DNA of 64,000 nt from Bacteroidota bacterium (GCA_023437305.1 JAEZGN010000005.1:67637-131636), one strand, 5' to 3'. Positions 44,411 through 53,839 are shown, counted from the first letter of the stretch. Notes: generated by a model not told the origin, from the sequence alone. Numbers and translations: made by a program.

Positions 44411-45664
44411 ATGTTTGATTTTGATTCTATACGCGAAATATTTTCTACAATCGGCAAAAATAAGTTACGTACTTTTTTGACCAGCTTTGCTGTAGCATGG
44501 GGCATATTTATGCTTATAATACTATTGGCTGCAGGAAATGGCTTAAAAAATGGTGTGACTTCTAATTTTTCACGCAGAGCACAAAATTCAGTCACATTGT
44601 GGCCCGGGTGGACATCAATGCCTTATAATGGATTGCCAACAAATAGACAAATTAAATTTGATCATAAAGATTATGATCTAATACGAAATAAAATTCCGGA
44701 GGTGGAATATGTCTCTGTAAGGTTGAGCCAAAGGGTAACTTTATCTTATGAAAAAGAATATGGTTCGTGGGATATAGACGGTGTATCTCAGGATGCTTCT
44801 ATAATCAATAGCTTGAAAGTACCGAATGGTAATGGGCGATTCTTAAACAAAATGGATGTAGACAATCGTCGCAAGGTGATAGTTCTAAGTCCCGATATGA
44901 AAAAGGTATTGTTTAAAGATAAGGATCCAATAGACAAATACGTAATTGCAGATAATAATATTGCTTACCAGGTGATAGGGGTCTATGACAATGAAGATAT
45001 ATATGATAATAACCCTCCGGGTTACATCCCTTTCACAACAGCCCAGATGCTCTATAACAAAGGTTACGGTTTTCGTAGGATTGATTTTACCGTAGTCGGA
45101 TTACCTACTAAAGAAGCAAACGAGAAATTTGTAGAGAAGCTCCGCCAACGCATGGGAACGCTGCATAACTTTGATCCGGCCGACAGGTCTGCATTATATG
45201 TTCGAAATACAGCCGAAGACATGTTGGAAGCACAAAGTATATTCTTTATTATCACTGTTTTTATTATTGTCATTGGAATAGCTTCATTATTGGCAGGGAT
45301 TGTTGGTGTAGGAAATATCATGCTTATAACGGTAAAAGAACGAACTAAAGAAATTGGTATTCGAAAGGCAATAGGAGCTACTCCTTTCTCTATACTTAAG
45401 CTCATTATCTTTGAATCTATACTGATCACTACCGTAGCCGGCTATATTGGTATAGTTATTGGCGTAGGAATCACTGAAGGTATTAGTACTGTTATGGCTA
45501 ATGCACCATCCGATGGACCTTCAATATTCAAAGATCCTACAGTAGACTTAACCACTGTAATATGGGCTACAGTGGTTCTGATTGTCGCAGGAACAATTGC
45601 AGGTCTTATACCTGCCCTGAAAGCAACAAAAGTGAGTCCAATCGAAGCGATGAGAGCCGAATAA
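44411..45664 (+). CDS. MacB-type ABC permease, copy 1
   Basis: 417 aa. The N-terminal membrane helix (LRTFLTSFAVAWGIFMLIIL, about 18-37) precedes a periplasmic MacB_PCD domain (about 50-275), then three C-terminal helices of the FtsX domain: FFIITVFIIVIGIASLLAGI, then KERTKEIGIRKAIGATPFSI and LIITTVAGYIGIVIGVG, then TVIWATVVLIVAGTIAGLIP. The ending KATKVSPIEAMRAE is the usual FtsX C-terminus. MacB-type permeases are mechanotransmitters that drive substrates from the periplasm through TolC. This copy and the next are paralogous and probably form a heterodimer. Confidence 0.92.
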   Translation: MFDFDSIREIFSTIGKNKLRTFLTSFAVAWGIFMLIILLAAGNGLKNGVTSNFSRRAQNSVTLWPGWTSMPYNGLPTNRQIKFDHKDYDLIRNKIPEVEYVSVRLSQRVTLSYEKEYGSWDIDGVSQDASIINSLKVPNGNGRFLNKMDVDNRRKVIVLSPDMKKVLFKDKDPIDKYVIADNNIAYQVIGVYDNEDIYDNNPPGYIPFTTAQMLYNKGYGFRRIDFTVVGLPTKEANEKFVEKLRQRMGTLHNFDPADRSALYVRNTAEDMLEAQSIFFIITVFIIVIGIASLLAGIVGVGNIMLITVKERTKEIGIRKAIGATPFSILKLIIFESILITTVAGYIGIVIGVGITEGISTVMANAPSDGPSIFKDPTVDLTTVIWATVVLIVAGTIAGLIPALKATKVSPIEAMRAE

Positions 45665-45679
45665 TTAAAAAACCAGAAC

Positions 45680-46936
45680 ATGTTTGATTTAGATAATTTA
45701 CAAGAAATATGGGTAACGATTACTCGAAATAAGCTTCGGAGTTTTCTTACTTGCATAGGCGTTTCGTGGGGTATTTTTATGCTTATTATTCTCATAGGTA
45801 TCGGATATAGCTTTCAAGGAGGTATCATGAAAAATGTAAGCGGATTTGCATCCAACTCCTGCTTCTTTTGGACTGATGTTACCAGTGAACCGTACAAAGG
45901 ATTCCGTAAAGGACGTTTTTGGTCTATGAACAGAAAAGACGTTACACTGATCAGAGAGAAAGCCCAATCTGTAGAATATATTTCTCCTGTACTCTTTGGA
46001 AATAGCGGAGATAAAAATGTTGTGCGTGGTCGAAAATCAGGATCGTATGGAACCAGAGGGATATATCCCGATCATTTCAATATAGAGCAGCAGCATATAC
46101 TCATGGGCCGAGTATTCAACGAATTGGATGTAGCGGGTACACGCAAAGTATGTGTAATCGGACGAGAGGTTTATGAAACATTATTTCAGCCTGGAGAAAA
46201 TCCCGAAGGACAATATATAAGAGTAAATGGAATATACTTTCAAGTAATTGGAGTGATCCGTCCTAAGTCGAACATGTCGATTGGCGGAGATGTAGAATCA
46301 ACGGTTTTTATTCCATTCTCTACAATGCAACAGGCCTTCAACCAAGGAGACAAGGTATATTTTATGGCATGTACGGCTAAACCCGGTTATCCTGCCTCTG
46401 TGGTAGAAGAAGAGGTTACAGCGATAATAAAAACTGCCCACGACATATCTCCTACCGATGAAAAGGCCGTAGGTAGCTTTAATATAGAAAAGCAATTCCA
46501 AATTTTTAATAACTTGTTTTTAGGTATTGATTTCCTTATATGGTTTGTGGGAATAGGAGCTTTGTTATCTGGCATTATAGGTATCAGTAATATTATGCTG
46601 GTAACAGTACGCGAACGAACCCGTGAAATTGGAGTGCGGCGTGCTATCGGAGCGAAGCCAATAACAATAGTGAAGCAAATTTTAAGTGAAAGCTTTGTTT
46701 TAACGACAATCGCCGGATTTGCAGGCTTTTTTGCAGGAATAGCACTTATCGAAATCATCAGCTATGTCATGAGTAAAAATATAAGCGATGACGTATTTCT
46801 CATACCGCCGCTTGTTTCATTTTGGACAGCAATAGCAGCATTGGGAGTATTAGTTGTATCGGGTATACTTTCAGGATTGATGCCTGCAATGAGAGCACTG
46901 CGTATAAAAGCAATCGATGCTATCAGAGAAGAATAA
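45680..46936 (+). CDS. MacB-type ABC permease, copy 2
   Basis: 418 aa, homologous to the preceding permease in every segment (N-terminal helix LRSFLTCIGVSWGIFMLIIL; FtsX motif VRERTREIGVRRAIGAKPIT; ending RALRIKAIDAIREE). The periplasmic domain is clearly different in sequence (FWTDVTSEPYKGFRKGRFW). Two different permeases served by one ATPase imply a heteromeric exporter, the common form in Bacteroidota. The start ATG is preceded by an AT-rich 15-bp gap after copy 1. Confidence 0.92.
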   Translation: MFDLDNLQEIWVTITRNKLRSFLTCIGVSWGIFMLIILIGIGYSFQGGIMKNVSGFASNSCFFWTDVTSEPYKGFRKGRFWSMNRKDVTLIREKAQSVEYISPVLFGNSGDKNVVRGRKSGSYGTRGIYPDHFNIEQQHILMGRVFNELDVAGTRKVCVIGREVYETLFQPGENPEGQYIRVNGIYFQVIGVIRPKSNMSIGGDVESTVFIPFSTMQQAFNQGDKVYFMACTAKPGYPASVVEEEVTAIIKTAHDISPTDEKAVGSFNIEKQFQIFNNLFLGIDFLIWFVGIGALLSGIIGISNIMLVTVRERTREIGVRRAIGAKPITIVKQILSESFVLTTIAGFAGFFAGIALIEIISYVMSKNISDDVFLIPPLVSFWTAIAALGVLVVSGILSGLMPAMRALRIKAIDAIREE

Positions 46937-46973
46937 TTTACTGTAAAAAATAAAAAATAGAAAATTTAATAAT

Positions 46974-48089
46974 ATGAAAGCTTTAAAAATTATTGGTCTA
47001 GTACTTATCGGATTAATTTTCGTTGGTACATTATATTTTCTTTTTAGAAAATCTCAACCTAAAAAGATTGTTTATGAGATATCAACTGTAGAATCCGGAG
47101 ATATAGAAAACACAACTGTAGCAACAGGAAAGGTATCGCCTCGTGATGAAATTCTTATCAAACCTCAGATTTCGGGTATTGTATCCGAGGTGCTAAAAGA
47201 AGCAGGTGATTTTGTAAAGGAAGGAGAGATTATCGCTACGGTAAAAGTAATACCTGAGGTTTCGCAGTTGAATAGTGCTGAATCGAGAGTTAATATTGCA
47301 CGCATTAATCTGAACCAAATAAAAGCCGAATACGACAGACAAAAGCAACTTTTTGGAAAAGGTGTGATTGCCAGAGAAGAGATGGATAAGTCCGAAGCAG
47401 ACTATAAAAAAGCTGTAGAAGAGTTGGATAATTCTAAAGACAATCTGGATATTGTAAAAAATGGGATTTCTAAAAAAACAGCACAATATAGCAATACTCA
47501 GATCAGATCCACTATTACAGGTATGATACTCGACGTTCCTATTAAAGTTGGAAACTCGGTTATTCAAGCCAATACATTTAATGATGGTACTACTATAGCC
47601 AGTGTAGCGAACATGAACGATATGATCTTTATTGGAAAAGTAGACGAAACCGAAGTTGGACGTATACATACAGGTATGCCGATGAAACTATCTGTAGGTG
47701 CTATAGAAAACAAAAAATTTGATGCTGTTCTCGAATATATTGCACCAAAAGGAGTCGAAGAAAATGGAGCTATATTATTTGAAATAAAGGCTGCAGCACG
47801 TATCCCTGATACAGTACTTATTCGTGCAGGATACAGTGCAAATGCAGAGATCGTATTATCTAAAGCTGAGAAAGTATTATCTATACCGGAAAGTACGATA
47901 ACATTTAGTAATGACTCTGCATATGTTTACGTGCTAAAAGATTCTATAGAACAATTGTTTGATAAAAAATTGATTACGACTGGGCTATCTGATGGAATAA
48001 AAGTAGAAGTAAAATCAGGATTGAAAAAAGGAGATAAAATCAGAGGAAACGAAATTTCAGATAAACCTAAAAATCTAGCTAAAAAATAG
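46974..48089 (+). CDS. Periplasmic adaptor of HlyD/MacA type
   Basis: 371 aa. An N-terminal membrane anchor (IGLVLIGLIFVGTLYFLF, about 6-23) is followed by a biotinyl-lipoyl half-motif (EILIKPQISGIVSEVLKEAG, about 62-81), a coiled-coil hairpin (about 105-165: RINLNQIKAEYDRQKQLFGK), and the second lipoyl half with beta-barrel (IRSTITGMILDVPIKVGNSV). A membrane-proximal domain (about 280-365) closes it. It links the MacB-type permeases to the TolC-like channel encoded next. Confidence 0.92.
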   Translation: MKALKIIGLVLIGLIFVGTLYFLFRKSQPKKIVYEISTVESGDIENTTVATGKVSPRDEILIKPQISGIVSEVLKEAGDFVKEGEIIATVKVIPEVSQLNSAESRVNIARINLNQIKAEYDRQKQLFGKGVIAREEMDKSEADYKKAVEELDNSKDNLDIVKNGISKKTAQYSNTQIRSTITGMILDVPIKVGNSVIQANTFNDGTTIASVANMNDMIFIGKVDETEVGRIHTGMPMKLSVGAIENKKFDAVLEYIAPKGVEENGAILFEIKAAARIPDTVLIRAGYSANAEIVLSKAEKVLSIPESTITFSNDSAYVYVLKDSIEQLFDKKLITTGLSDGIKVEVKSGLKKGDKIRGNEISDKPKNLAKK

Positions 48090-48113
48090 AACGATAGGAT
48101 AATACATATAATT

Positions 48114-49694
48114 ATGAGAAAAACAATAACACTCTGTGCCTTACTATGCTTATGCTTTGTAATACAAGCACAAACGGTAAGAAGGAGGACATACATAGAA
48201 AAGGCTACGCCTCGTTCCGAAAAGACCTTAGGTCAGCCGACAGATTCAACTAAGATATCTGATGAACAAACTACACTTGATGCAACAGTGACTATACAAG
48301 AACCCGTAGCGCCTGTACAACCTGCACAACCTGTAGTATCTAAAAAAGACGAAGTCATTCCCGAACCAATACAGGAGCCTGTACAAGTAAAAACTCCACT
48401 TTTTTCTCAGGGAACAGGAAAATGGACATTGAAACAATGTGTAGATTACGCTGTCGAAAATAATATAGATCTCCGACAGCAATCTCTGAATGTAAAAAGT
48501 GCAGAAATAGATCTTAGTACATCAAAGAATAGTCGTCTGCCGAATTTAAACGCAAATGTTGGGCAAGATTTTAATTTTGGACGTTCTATCAGGACTACAA
48601 CAAATACAGTAGGAACAGGAAATACAGGATCTACTAGTTTTGGTGTTTCAACTTCAGTTCCATTATTTACAGGTTTCCGAATTCCAAATCAAATAAAATC
48701 GGACGAATTAGATCTCCAAGCTGCAGTTGAAGGATTGAAAAAAGCAAAAGAAAATCTAGAACTACAAGTTGTAGCATTATATCTAGATGTGCTGTTCAAG
48801 AAAGAGATCCTAAAAGCATATAAAGATCAGCAAGCATACAGTGCTCAGCAAGTAGAACGTACACAGTTGTTACTTGAAGCAGGAAAGGTTCCGGCATCAC
48901 AATTGTACGATATCAAAGCGCAGTTAGCTAAAGATGAATCAAATGTGACTATGGCAAATAACGACCTTGATTTATCTCTACTAAATCTGTCACAATCACT
49001 AAATTTGCCAACTAATAAAGATTTTGACATAGAGGAACCTAATTTAGGAGATGTTGTATATGATAATATTTCTAGTATAATACCACCCGATCAGGTTTAC
49101 ACTATGGCATTAGAAACCAAACCTCATGTTAAGGAGGCTCAATATAAGCTGGAAAGCTCGCAAAAGCTTTTAAAGGTTGCACAGTCGGGCTACTATCCTA
49201 CTTTAGATATGACTATGCGCTATGGCACAGGTTTTGACCGTATTTATAAAAAAGGAATAGAACAGGAAAGTATATCAAAACAACTTAGTCAGAATCAGAC
49301 AAAGTATATAGGTTTCTCACTCAATATTCCCATCTTCAATCGCTTCCAAACTCGTAACCAAGTGCGTAGCGCGAGATTAAGTATAGAAAATCAAACTCTG
49401 GCTTTAGACAATGTAAAACTTGCCTTATACAAGGAAATACAGCAAGCTTATCAGAGTGCTGTTGCGGCTCAGGCCAAATATGGATCTACAGATAAGGCTT
49501 ACGATGCAGCGGAAGTGTCTTTTAAGTATGCACAAGAAAGATATGAAATAGGCAAATCTACTGTCTTTGAGTTTAATGAAGCAAAAACAAAACTATTGAC
49601 AAGTAGATCAGAACAGATTCAAGCGAAGTATGATTTTCTTTTTAGAAGTAAAATATTAGATTTTTACCAAGGAAAGCCCATAGATTTAGAGTAA
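48114..49694 (+). CDS. TolC-family outer-membrane channel with long N-terminal linker
   Basis: 526 aa. The signal peptide is MRKTITLCALLCLCFVIQAQ. Residues about 30-98 form an unusual low-complexity Pro/Val/Gln-rich stretch (PVAPVQPAQPVV, IPEPIQEPVQVK) before the first TolC repeat, starting WTLKQCVDYAVENNIDLRQQ. Two outer-membrane efflux-protein repeats with long helices follow (about 103-310 and 325-520), ending RSKILDFYQGKPIDL. It should form the trimeric exit duct of the preceding ABC exporter. The linker is not needed for the barrel fold; it may span peptidoglycan or contact a partner. Confidence 0.9.
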   Translation: MRKTITLCALLCLCFVIQAQTVRRRTYIEKATPRSEKTLGQPTDSTKISDEQTTLDATVTIQEPVAPVQPAQPVVSKKDEVIPEPIQEPVQVKTPLFSQGTGKWTLKQCVDYAVENNIDLRQQSLNVKSAEIDLSTSKNSRLPNLNANVGQDFNFGRSIRTTTNTVGTGNTGSTSFGVSTSVPLFTGFRIPNQIKSDELDLQAAVEGLKKAKENLELQVVALYLDVLFKKEILKAYKDQQAYSAQQVERTQLLLEAGKVPASQLYDIKAQLAKDESNVTMANNDLDLSLLNLSQSLNLPTNKDFDIEEPNLGDVVYDNISSIIPPDQVYTMALETKPHVKEAQYKLESSQKLLKVAQSGYYPTLDMTMRYGTGFDRIYKKGIEQESISKQLSQNQTKYIGFSLNIPIFNRFQTRNQVRSARLSIENQTLALDNVKLALYKEIQQAYQSAVAAQAKYGSTDKAYDAAEVSFKYAQERYEIGKSTVFEFNEAKTKLLTSRSEQIQAKYDFLFRSKILDFYQGKPIDLE

Positions 49695-49725
49695 TTGAGT
49701 TTAATGTAGAATCAAGTGTTATTAG

Positions 49726-49763
49726 ATTCCGTGAAATTATCTTATATTTCACGGAATTTTTAT
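49726..49763 (+). terminator. Rho-independent terminator of exporter operon
   Basis: Perfect inverted repeat ATTCCGTGAAAT/ATTTCACGGAAT with an 8-nt loop, followed by TTTTTATTTT. It is 32 bp after the TolC-like stop codon. Confidence 0.85.
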
Positions 49764-49807
49764 TTTAAAAACATGCTTCTATAGTCAATTCTCTAGCGAA
49801 AAAATCA

Positions 49808-49815
49808 TATATTTG
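49808..49815 (+). promoter_or_regulatory. -7 promoter box of NfeD-flotillin operon
   Basis: TATATTTG matches the Bacteroidota -7 box and lies 45 bp before the start codon at 49860. The -33 position has no clear TTTG. Confidence 0.4.
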
Positions 49816-49859
49816 TATAAAGCTTAAATATAATTAACACCATTAACTTAAATCCTATA

Positions 49860-50435
49860 ATGAAAGAGTTTTTTGCAAGTATGGATGGCACTCAACAATT
49901 TTATTGGTATATAGCCATCGGAGCTAGTGTAATATTTATTATACAGACAATAATGACCTTTATTGGAGCAGATTCGGATACCGGTGTTGATGCAGATTTT
50001 GATGGAAATTTAGACGGAGGAGACTCTCCTTTTCAGCTTTTTTCACTTCGAAACTTAATTAATTTTCTTCTTGGATTTGGATGGGCAGGAGTATCTCTTT
50101 ACAATGTAATAGAAAGTAATGTGCTTTTAGCCATTGTCGCTTTCCTTGTGGGAATACTTTTCATTGCATTCTTTTTCTTTATAATGCGAGCCTTACTGAA
50201 ACTATCAGAAGATAATAGCTTTAAAATAGAAGATACAATTGGTAAAATAGCAGATGTCTATCTTTCTATTCCTGCAGCAAAAGCCGGTAAAGGAAAAGTC
50301 TTTATTAGTGTTAGAGGTTCTACTCATGAACTTTCAGCAATCACCAATAGTGTTGATGAGATCAAAAACGGATCATTAGTGAAGGTTGTTGGTATAGAAG
50401 GAGACATATTAGTTGTTACTCCTTTAACTCTCTAA
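49860..50435 (+). CDS. NfeD/YuaF-like membrane protein
   Basis: 191 aa. Three membrane helices (about 15-36, 68-88 and 93-116: WYIAIGASVIFIIQTIMTFI; NLINFLLGFGWAGVSLYNVI; LLAIVAFLVGILFIAFFFFI) are followed by a soluble OB-fold domain (about 128-191; IGKIADVYLSIPAAKAGKGK, GSLVKVVGIEGDILVV). This is the NfeD-like partner that is nearly always encoded beside flotillin in bacteria. The flotillin gene begins 54 bp downstream. Together they are expected to organise membrane microdomains or respond to membrane stress. The loop between helices 1 and 2 is rich in Asp (ADSDTGVDADFDGNLDGGD). Confidence 0.85.
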   Translation: MKEFFASMDGTQQFYWYIAIGASVIFIIQTIMTFIGADSDTGVDADFDGNLDGGDSPFQLFSLRNLINFLLGFGWAGVSLYNVIESNVLLAIVAFLVGILFIAFFFFIMRALLKLSEDNSFKIEDTIGKIADVYLSIPAAKAGKGKVFISVRGSTHELSAITNSVDEIKNGSLVKVVGIEGDILVVTPLTL

Positions 50436-50489
50436 CAACAATTCTTTGATTGAACAAATACAATATAATTTTAAAATAAAACTCTTATT

Positions 50490-52058
50490 ATGGAAGGATT
50501 ATTTGAAGGAACAGGAGTTCTTTTTGTAGTTGCTATAGTTGTCATATTTGTTCTCATTATGACAATGGTATCAAGATACAAGCGTTGTCCATCGGATAAA
50601 ATATTAGTTGTATATGGAAAAACCGGAGGAGCTTCGGCCAAATGTATACATGGTGGAGGAGCTTTTATCTGGCCGGTAGTACAGGATTTTGCTTATTTAG
50701 ATTTGAAACCAATATCTATCGAAGCTAATCTGACTAGCGCATTAAGTAAACAGAACATCAGAGTAGATGTACCATGTCGATTTACGATTGCGATTTCTAC
50801 CGAAAAGGAGAATATGAATAATGCGGCAGAGAGGTTGTTAGGTTTGACTACTTCGCAGATACAAGAATTGGCCAAAGATATCTTATTTGGTCAGCTTCGT
50901 TTGGTTATTGCCACAATGATGATTGAAGAAATTAACTCGGATCGAGATAAATTCTTGGATAATATTTCTAAAAATGTTGATACCGAATTACGTAAGATTG
51001 GTCTTAAGCTGATCAACGTAAACGTGACCGACATCAATGATGAATCTGGATACATAGAAGCTCTAGGTAAGGAAGCAGCAGCAAAAGCCATAAATGAGGC
51101 GAAAGTTAGTGTAGCTGAACAAGAAAAAATGGGTGAAACAGGAAAGGCTGTAGCCGACAGACTTCGTGATGTACAAATAGCCGAAACACATCGAGATAGA
51201 GACGTGCAGATAGCTATAGCGCAGAAAGATAAAGAAGTTAGTATTGCCGGAGCATTCAGAGATGAGTCGATTGGTAAAGCCGAAGCAGCAAGAGACACTC
51301 GTGTAAAAACGGCTGAAGCAAATGCTGTTGCTGTAAAAGGAGAAAATATTGCAAAAATCGAAATTGCGGGCTCAGATGCTCTACGTCGTGAAAAGGAAGC
51401 AGAAGCCTTGCGACTTGCTGTTTCATCCGAAAAAGTACAAGAAGCAAAAGCATTAGAAGAAGCTTATCAGGCAGAACAAAGAGCCGAGTTGGCTCGTTCT
51501 GAAAGAGAACGCTCTACTCAAATAGCTAACGTTGTAGTTCCTGCGGAGATAGAAAAACAAAAAATCATAATTGAAGCCCAAGCTAAAGCTGAACAATTGA
51601 GAGAACAAGCTAGAGGTGAAGCTGATGCGATATTCGCAAAAATGGATGCAGAGGCTCGAGGGTTGTATGAAATATTATCGAAACAAGCGGAAGGTTATAA
51701 AGGTGTTGTGAATGCAGCCGGAGGTGATCCTGTAGCTGCATATCAGTTATTACTGATAGAGAAGCTTCCTGAATTGGTGAAAACACAGGTTGAAGCAATC
51801 AAAAATCTTAAAATTGATAAGATTACTGTTTGGGATTCGTCAGGTAACAATACCAACGGACAAACAACTACAGCTAACTTTGTTTCAGGACTTATGAAGT
51901 CTGTTCCTCCACTAAACGACTTATTCAAGATGGCCGGAATGAATCTTCCTTCGTACTTGAAAGGCGATGCAGAGAAAGCCGGTATTACCATCCCTCTTGC
52001 GCATCCTATAGAAGATGAAGACAAGAACCAAAAGGAAGAAACGAAGAAAGATAAATAA
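50490..52058 (+). CDS. Flotillin-like SPFH-domain protein
   Basis: 522 aa. A membrane-inserted N-terminal segment (GVLFVVAIVVIFVLIMTMVS, about 9-28) leads into the SPFH domain (about 30-200; IHGGGAFIWPVVQDFAYLDL, IRVDVPCRFTIAISTEK). A long Ala/Glu/Lys-rich coiled coil follows (about 205-410; EAKVSVAEQEKMGETGKAVA, and repeats such as AEANAVAVKGENIAKIEIAG), as in FloT/FloA. The C-terminal region (about 440-500) mentions PPLNDLFKMAGMNLPSYLKG, typical of Bacteroidota flotillins. It works with the NfeD-like protein encoded upstream; the pair is likely one operon. Confidence 0.93.
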   Translation: MEGLFEGTGVLFVVAIVVIFVLIMTMVSRYKRCPSDKILVVYGKTGGASAKCIHGGGAFIWPVVQDFAYLDLKPISIEANLTSALSKQNIRVDVPCRFTIAISTEKENMNNAAERLLGLTTSQIQELAKDILFGQLRLVIATMMIEEINSDRDKFLDNISKNVDTELRKIGLKLINVNVTDINDESGYIEALGKEAAAKAINEAKVSVAEQEKMGETGKAVADRLRDVQIAETHRDRDVQIAIAQKDKEVSIAGAFRDESIGKAEAARDTRVKTAEANAVAVKGENIAKIEIAGSDALRREKEAEALRLAVSSEKVQEAKALEEAYQAEQRAELARSERERSTQIANVVVPAEIEKQKIIIEAQAKAEQLREQARGEADAIFAKMDAEARGLYEILSKQAEGYKGVVNAAGGDPVAAYQLLLIEKLPELVKTQVEAIKNLKIDKITVWDSSGNNTNGQTTTANFVSGLMKSVPPLNDLFKMAGMNLPSYLKGDAEKAGITIPLAHPIEDEDKNQKEETKKDK

Positions 52059-52063
52059 AAGCA

Positions 52064-52105
52064 AATAAAGACCATTCTATATTTTAAGAATGGTCTTTAT
52101 TTTTA
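52064..52105 (+). terminator. Rho-independent terminator of flotillin operon
   Basis: Inverted repeat AATAAAGACCATTCT/AGAATGGTCTTTATT with an 8-nt loop and a following TTTTT run, 6 bp after the flotillin stop codon. Confidence 0.85.
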
Positions 52106-52128
52106 ATCTATTATTATCTGTAAAAAGC

Positions 52129-52272
52129 ATGCAAAAACTTAGATTACCTGAATGGGCATTTCTTGACACCCATTCTTATTTGGAAAATCAGCTTCATGGT
52201 CGTACAGTTGTTATATATAGTAGCATGATCGTTATCAAAATAATAGAAACTGATAATTCATTTGTTAAATGA
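52129..52272 (+). pseudogene. N-terminal remnant of a small conserved Bacteroidota protein
   Basis: An open frame of 47 codons begins MQKLRLPEWAFLDTHSYLEN and continues LHGRTVVIYSSMIVIKII before a stop. The start resembles the beginning of longer conserved Bacteroidota proteins (R/K-L-P-E-W-A-F-L-D...G-R-T-V), but this is from memory. The sequence downstream to 52425 carries short coding-like pieces in different frames with stops. I read it as the first part of a decayed gene that stood before the XRE pseudogene. A true short protein is possible. Confidence 0.35.
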
Positions 52273-52425
52273 AGATATATAAAGGTACCTTTTAATAATA
52301 CAAATACCAGCGAACTATTGATTGCCGTATTACAATAGATAGTAAAAATCTGTTGATAGGTCAAATATATGCTTCATGATATTGTGACGATTGCGACTGG
52401 ATAGATAATGATATATCAGGATGAT

Positions 52426-52663
52426 ATGAGTGAAGATATACGCATAAAATTAGGAAATAAAATAAGAGAACTTCGGAATGAAAAAGGATTAAGCATCCGT
52501 GAACTAGCCGAGCTTTGCGGGAGTTAATAAATCTACAATCGTAAACATGGAGGCTGGACGATTTGACATAAAACTAGAGATGCAGTTTAAAATAGCATGC
52601 GGATTCGGTGTTTCCCTTAAATATCTTAAATTTCTAAACTGTAATCGCAAAAAACACCGTTAA
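52426..52663 (+). pseudogene. Frameshifted XRE-family HTH gene
   Basis: From ATG 52426 the frame reads IRIKLGNKIRELRNEKGLSI, then RELAELCGS and a stop (about 52525). Skipping one G in the GGG of the TGCGGGAGT context restores the family sequence: ELCG-VNKSTIVNMEAGRFDIK, then LEMQFKIACGFGVSLKYLKF and a stop at 52661. The rejoined 78-residue product is a complete Cro/C1-type HTH of the kind with the IRELAELCGVNKSTI recognition region. A single-base insertion thus breaks the gene. It lies in a gene-poor graveyard between the flotillin operon and the IS21 element. Confidence 0.75.
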
Positions 52664-52764
52664 AAATTACCCTGGTTGATTTTACCCGACAATTCTTAAC
52701 AGTGGCACACGATGCATGAAAAAGAGTTCATCCAAAAATACCGCGATGCGAATCGCGGTATTTT
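52649..52764. repeat. Two-hairpin module, copy A
   Basis: An imperfect palindrome, CACCGTTAAAAATT (52655-52668) against AATTCTTAACAGTG (52691-52704), encloses a GGTTGATTTTACCCG core. It is followed 30 nt later by a perfect 13-bp hairpin, AAAATACCGCGAT/ATCGCGGTATTTT (52735-52764). The first palindrome overlaps the 3' end of the XRE pseudogene. The same two parts recur in the same order about 570 bp downstream. Confidence 0.7.
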
Positions 52765-53839
52765 CTGTTACAAGTCATTTTTCGACTTATAAACTCACTC
52801 ATTATTCATCAATTCATTTTTATAATACTACAACTAATGGTTAGTTAAGCAAAGCAATAATGACTTAATTTGCAAAATACTAAATATTCCGTAAAAACAA
52901 AATGTATATGGTTTAAAATTAATAAATACGGATAATTCCGATAAAATTTAAATATTAAAAAATACAAAATACCCCAAAAACACAACAATTCTGCCCTGTT
53001 TCCTCTCACTGGACAAGCTTCTTCATCAAAAGATTAAGTCAAAAACGAAGAACGTAATCTTGTTTTTTTATCCGCATTTATCTATTTTTGTAAAAACGAA
53101 AGTTTTCTTTTTCATCGAAAAGAATGGTTAAACAATTACCTCTTTTAACTCTTTCAAATGCCTTTGTAGTGATACAAGGGTATTTTTGTATACCAATGCG
53201 ATATGTTAATGATCTAAGAAAAAACACCGCCAAAAATTGACCCGGTTGATTTTATCCGGCAATTCTTAACGGTGACACCAATATACAGATAGATAAATAA
53301 TTATATCAAAATACCACGATTCGCATCGTGGCATTTTATCCGTGATAGCCGTATTATGGCTAAAAAACACAAAATTTCACAAAACTTTACAAACTTTACT
53401 TACTTAGTAAAACAAACATATTAAACAACTAATAAATTCAACGTGCCGCGATTCACATCGCAACACATTGTACATGTTCATCAATAAGACGTCTCTTTTA
53501 TAAAACTATAGACTATATATACAATAGAAACCTCAATTTCTATTGCTACAAAAATAATCAATACAAGTATTTTCAAGTGTTAAAATATTTAAAAGTATCT
53601 AAAAGCAAGATGTCTACACATTTCTTTTGATACGATAGGAAGGCATACCAAAAAACGTGAACTTCCTCGAAGTGTTCAGATTCATGGAAATTCATCCGTT
53701 TCCGCTATAAGCCCAAAAGGCGATCCCCACAGATAAAGATAAATTCTTCGTTGAGTCTATTTCCTGTTTGGTTTCTTTCCCAGTTTTCCCCGTATGAAAA
53801 AACAGTTCTTTCTTCTTTTTCCTTGTGAATTGAGCAAGC
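52764..53839. other. Gene-poor AT-rich region with decayed repeats
   Basis: Apart from module B (53219-53337) and the third hairpin trace (53442-53466) I see no convincing gene. A 38-codon frame ending at the start of module B (ATG near 53125) has no recognisable features. The 53640-53839 segment left of the IS has no similarity by eye to the integrase found on the other side, so the IS does not sit inside one intact gene. Confidence 0.5.
53219..53337. repeat. Two-hairpin module, copy B
   Basis: Second copy of the module: CACCGCCAAAAATT (53225-53238) against AATTCTTAACGGTG (53261-53274) around a GGTTGATTTTATCCGG core, then AAAATACCACGAT/ATCGTGGCATTTT (53308-53337). In the palindrome about 50 of 59 positions equal copy A by eye, while the spacer before the second hairpin is unrelated. 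A weaker trace of the second hairpin (GTGCCGCGATTCACATCGCAACAC) occurs near 53442-53466. Confidence 0.7.
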
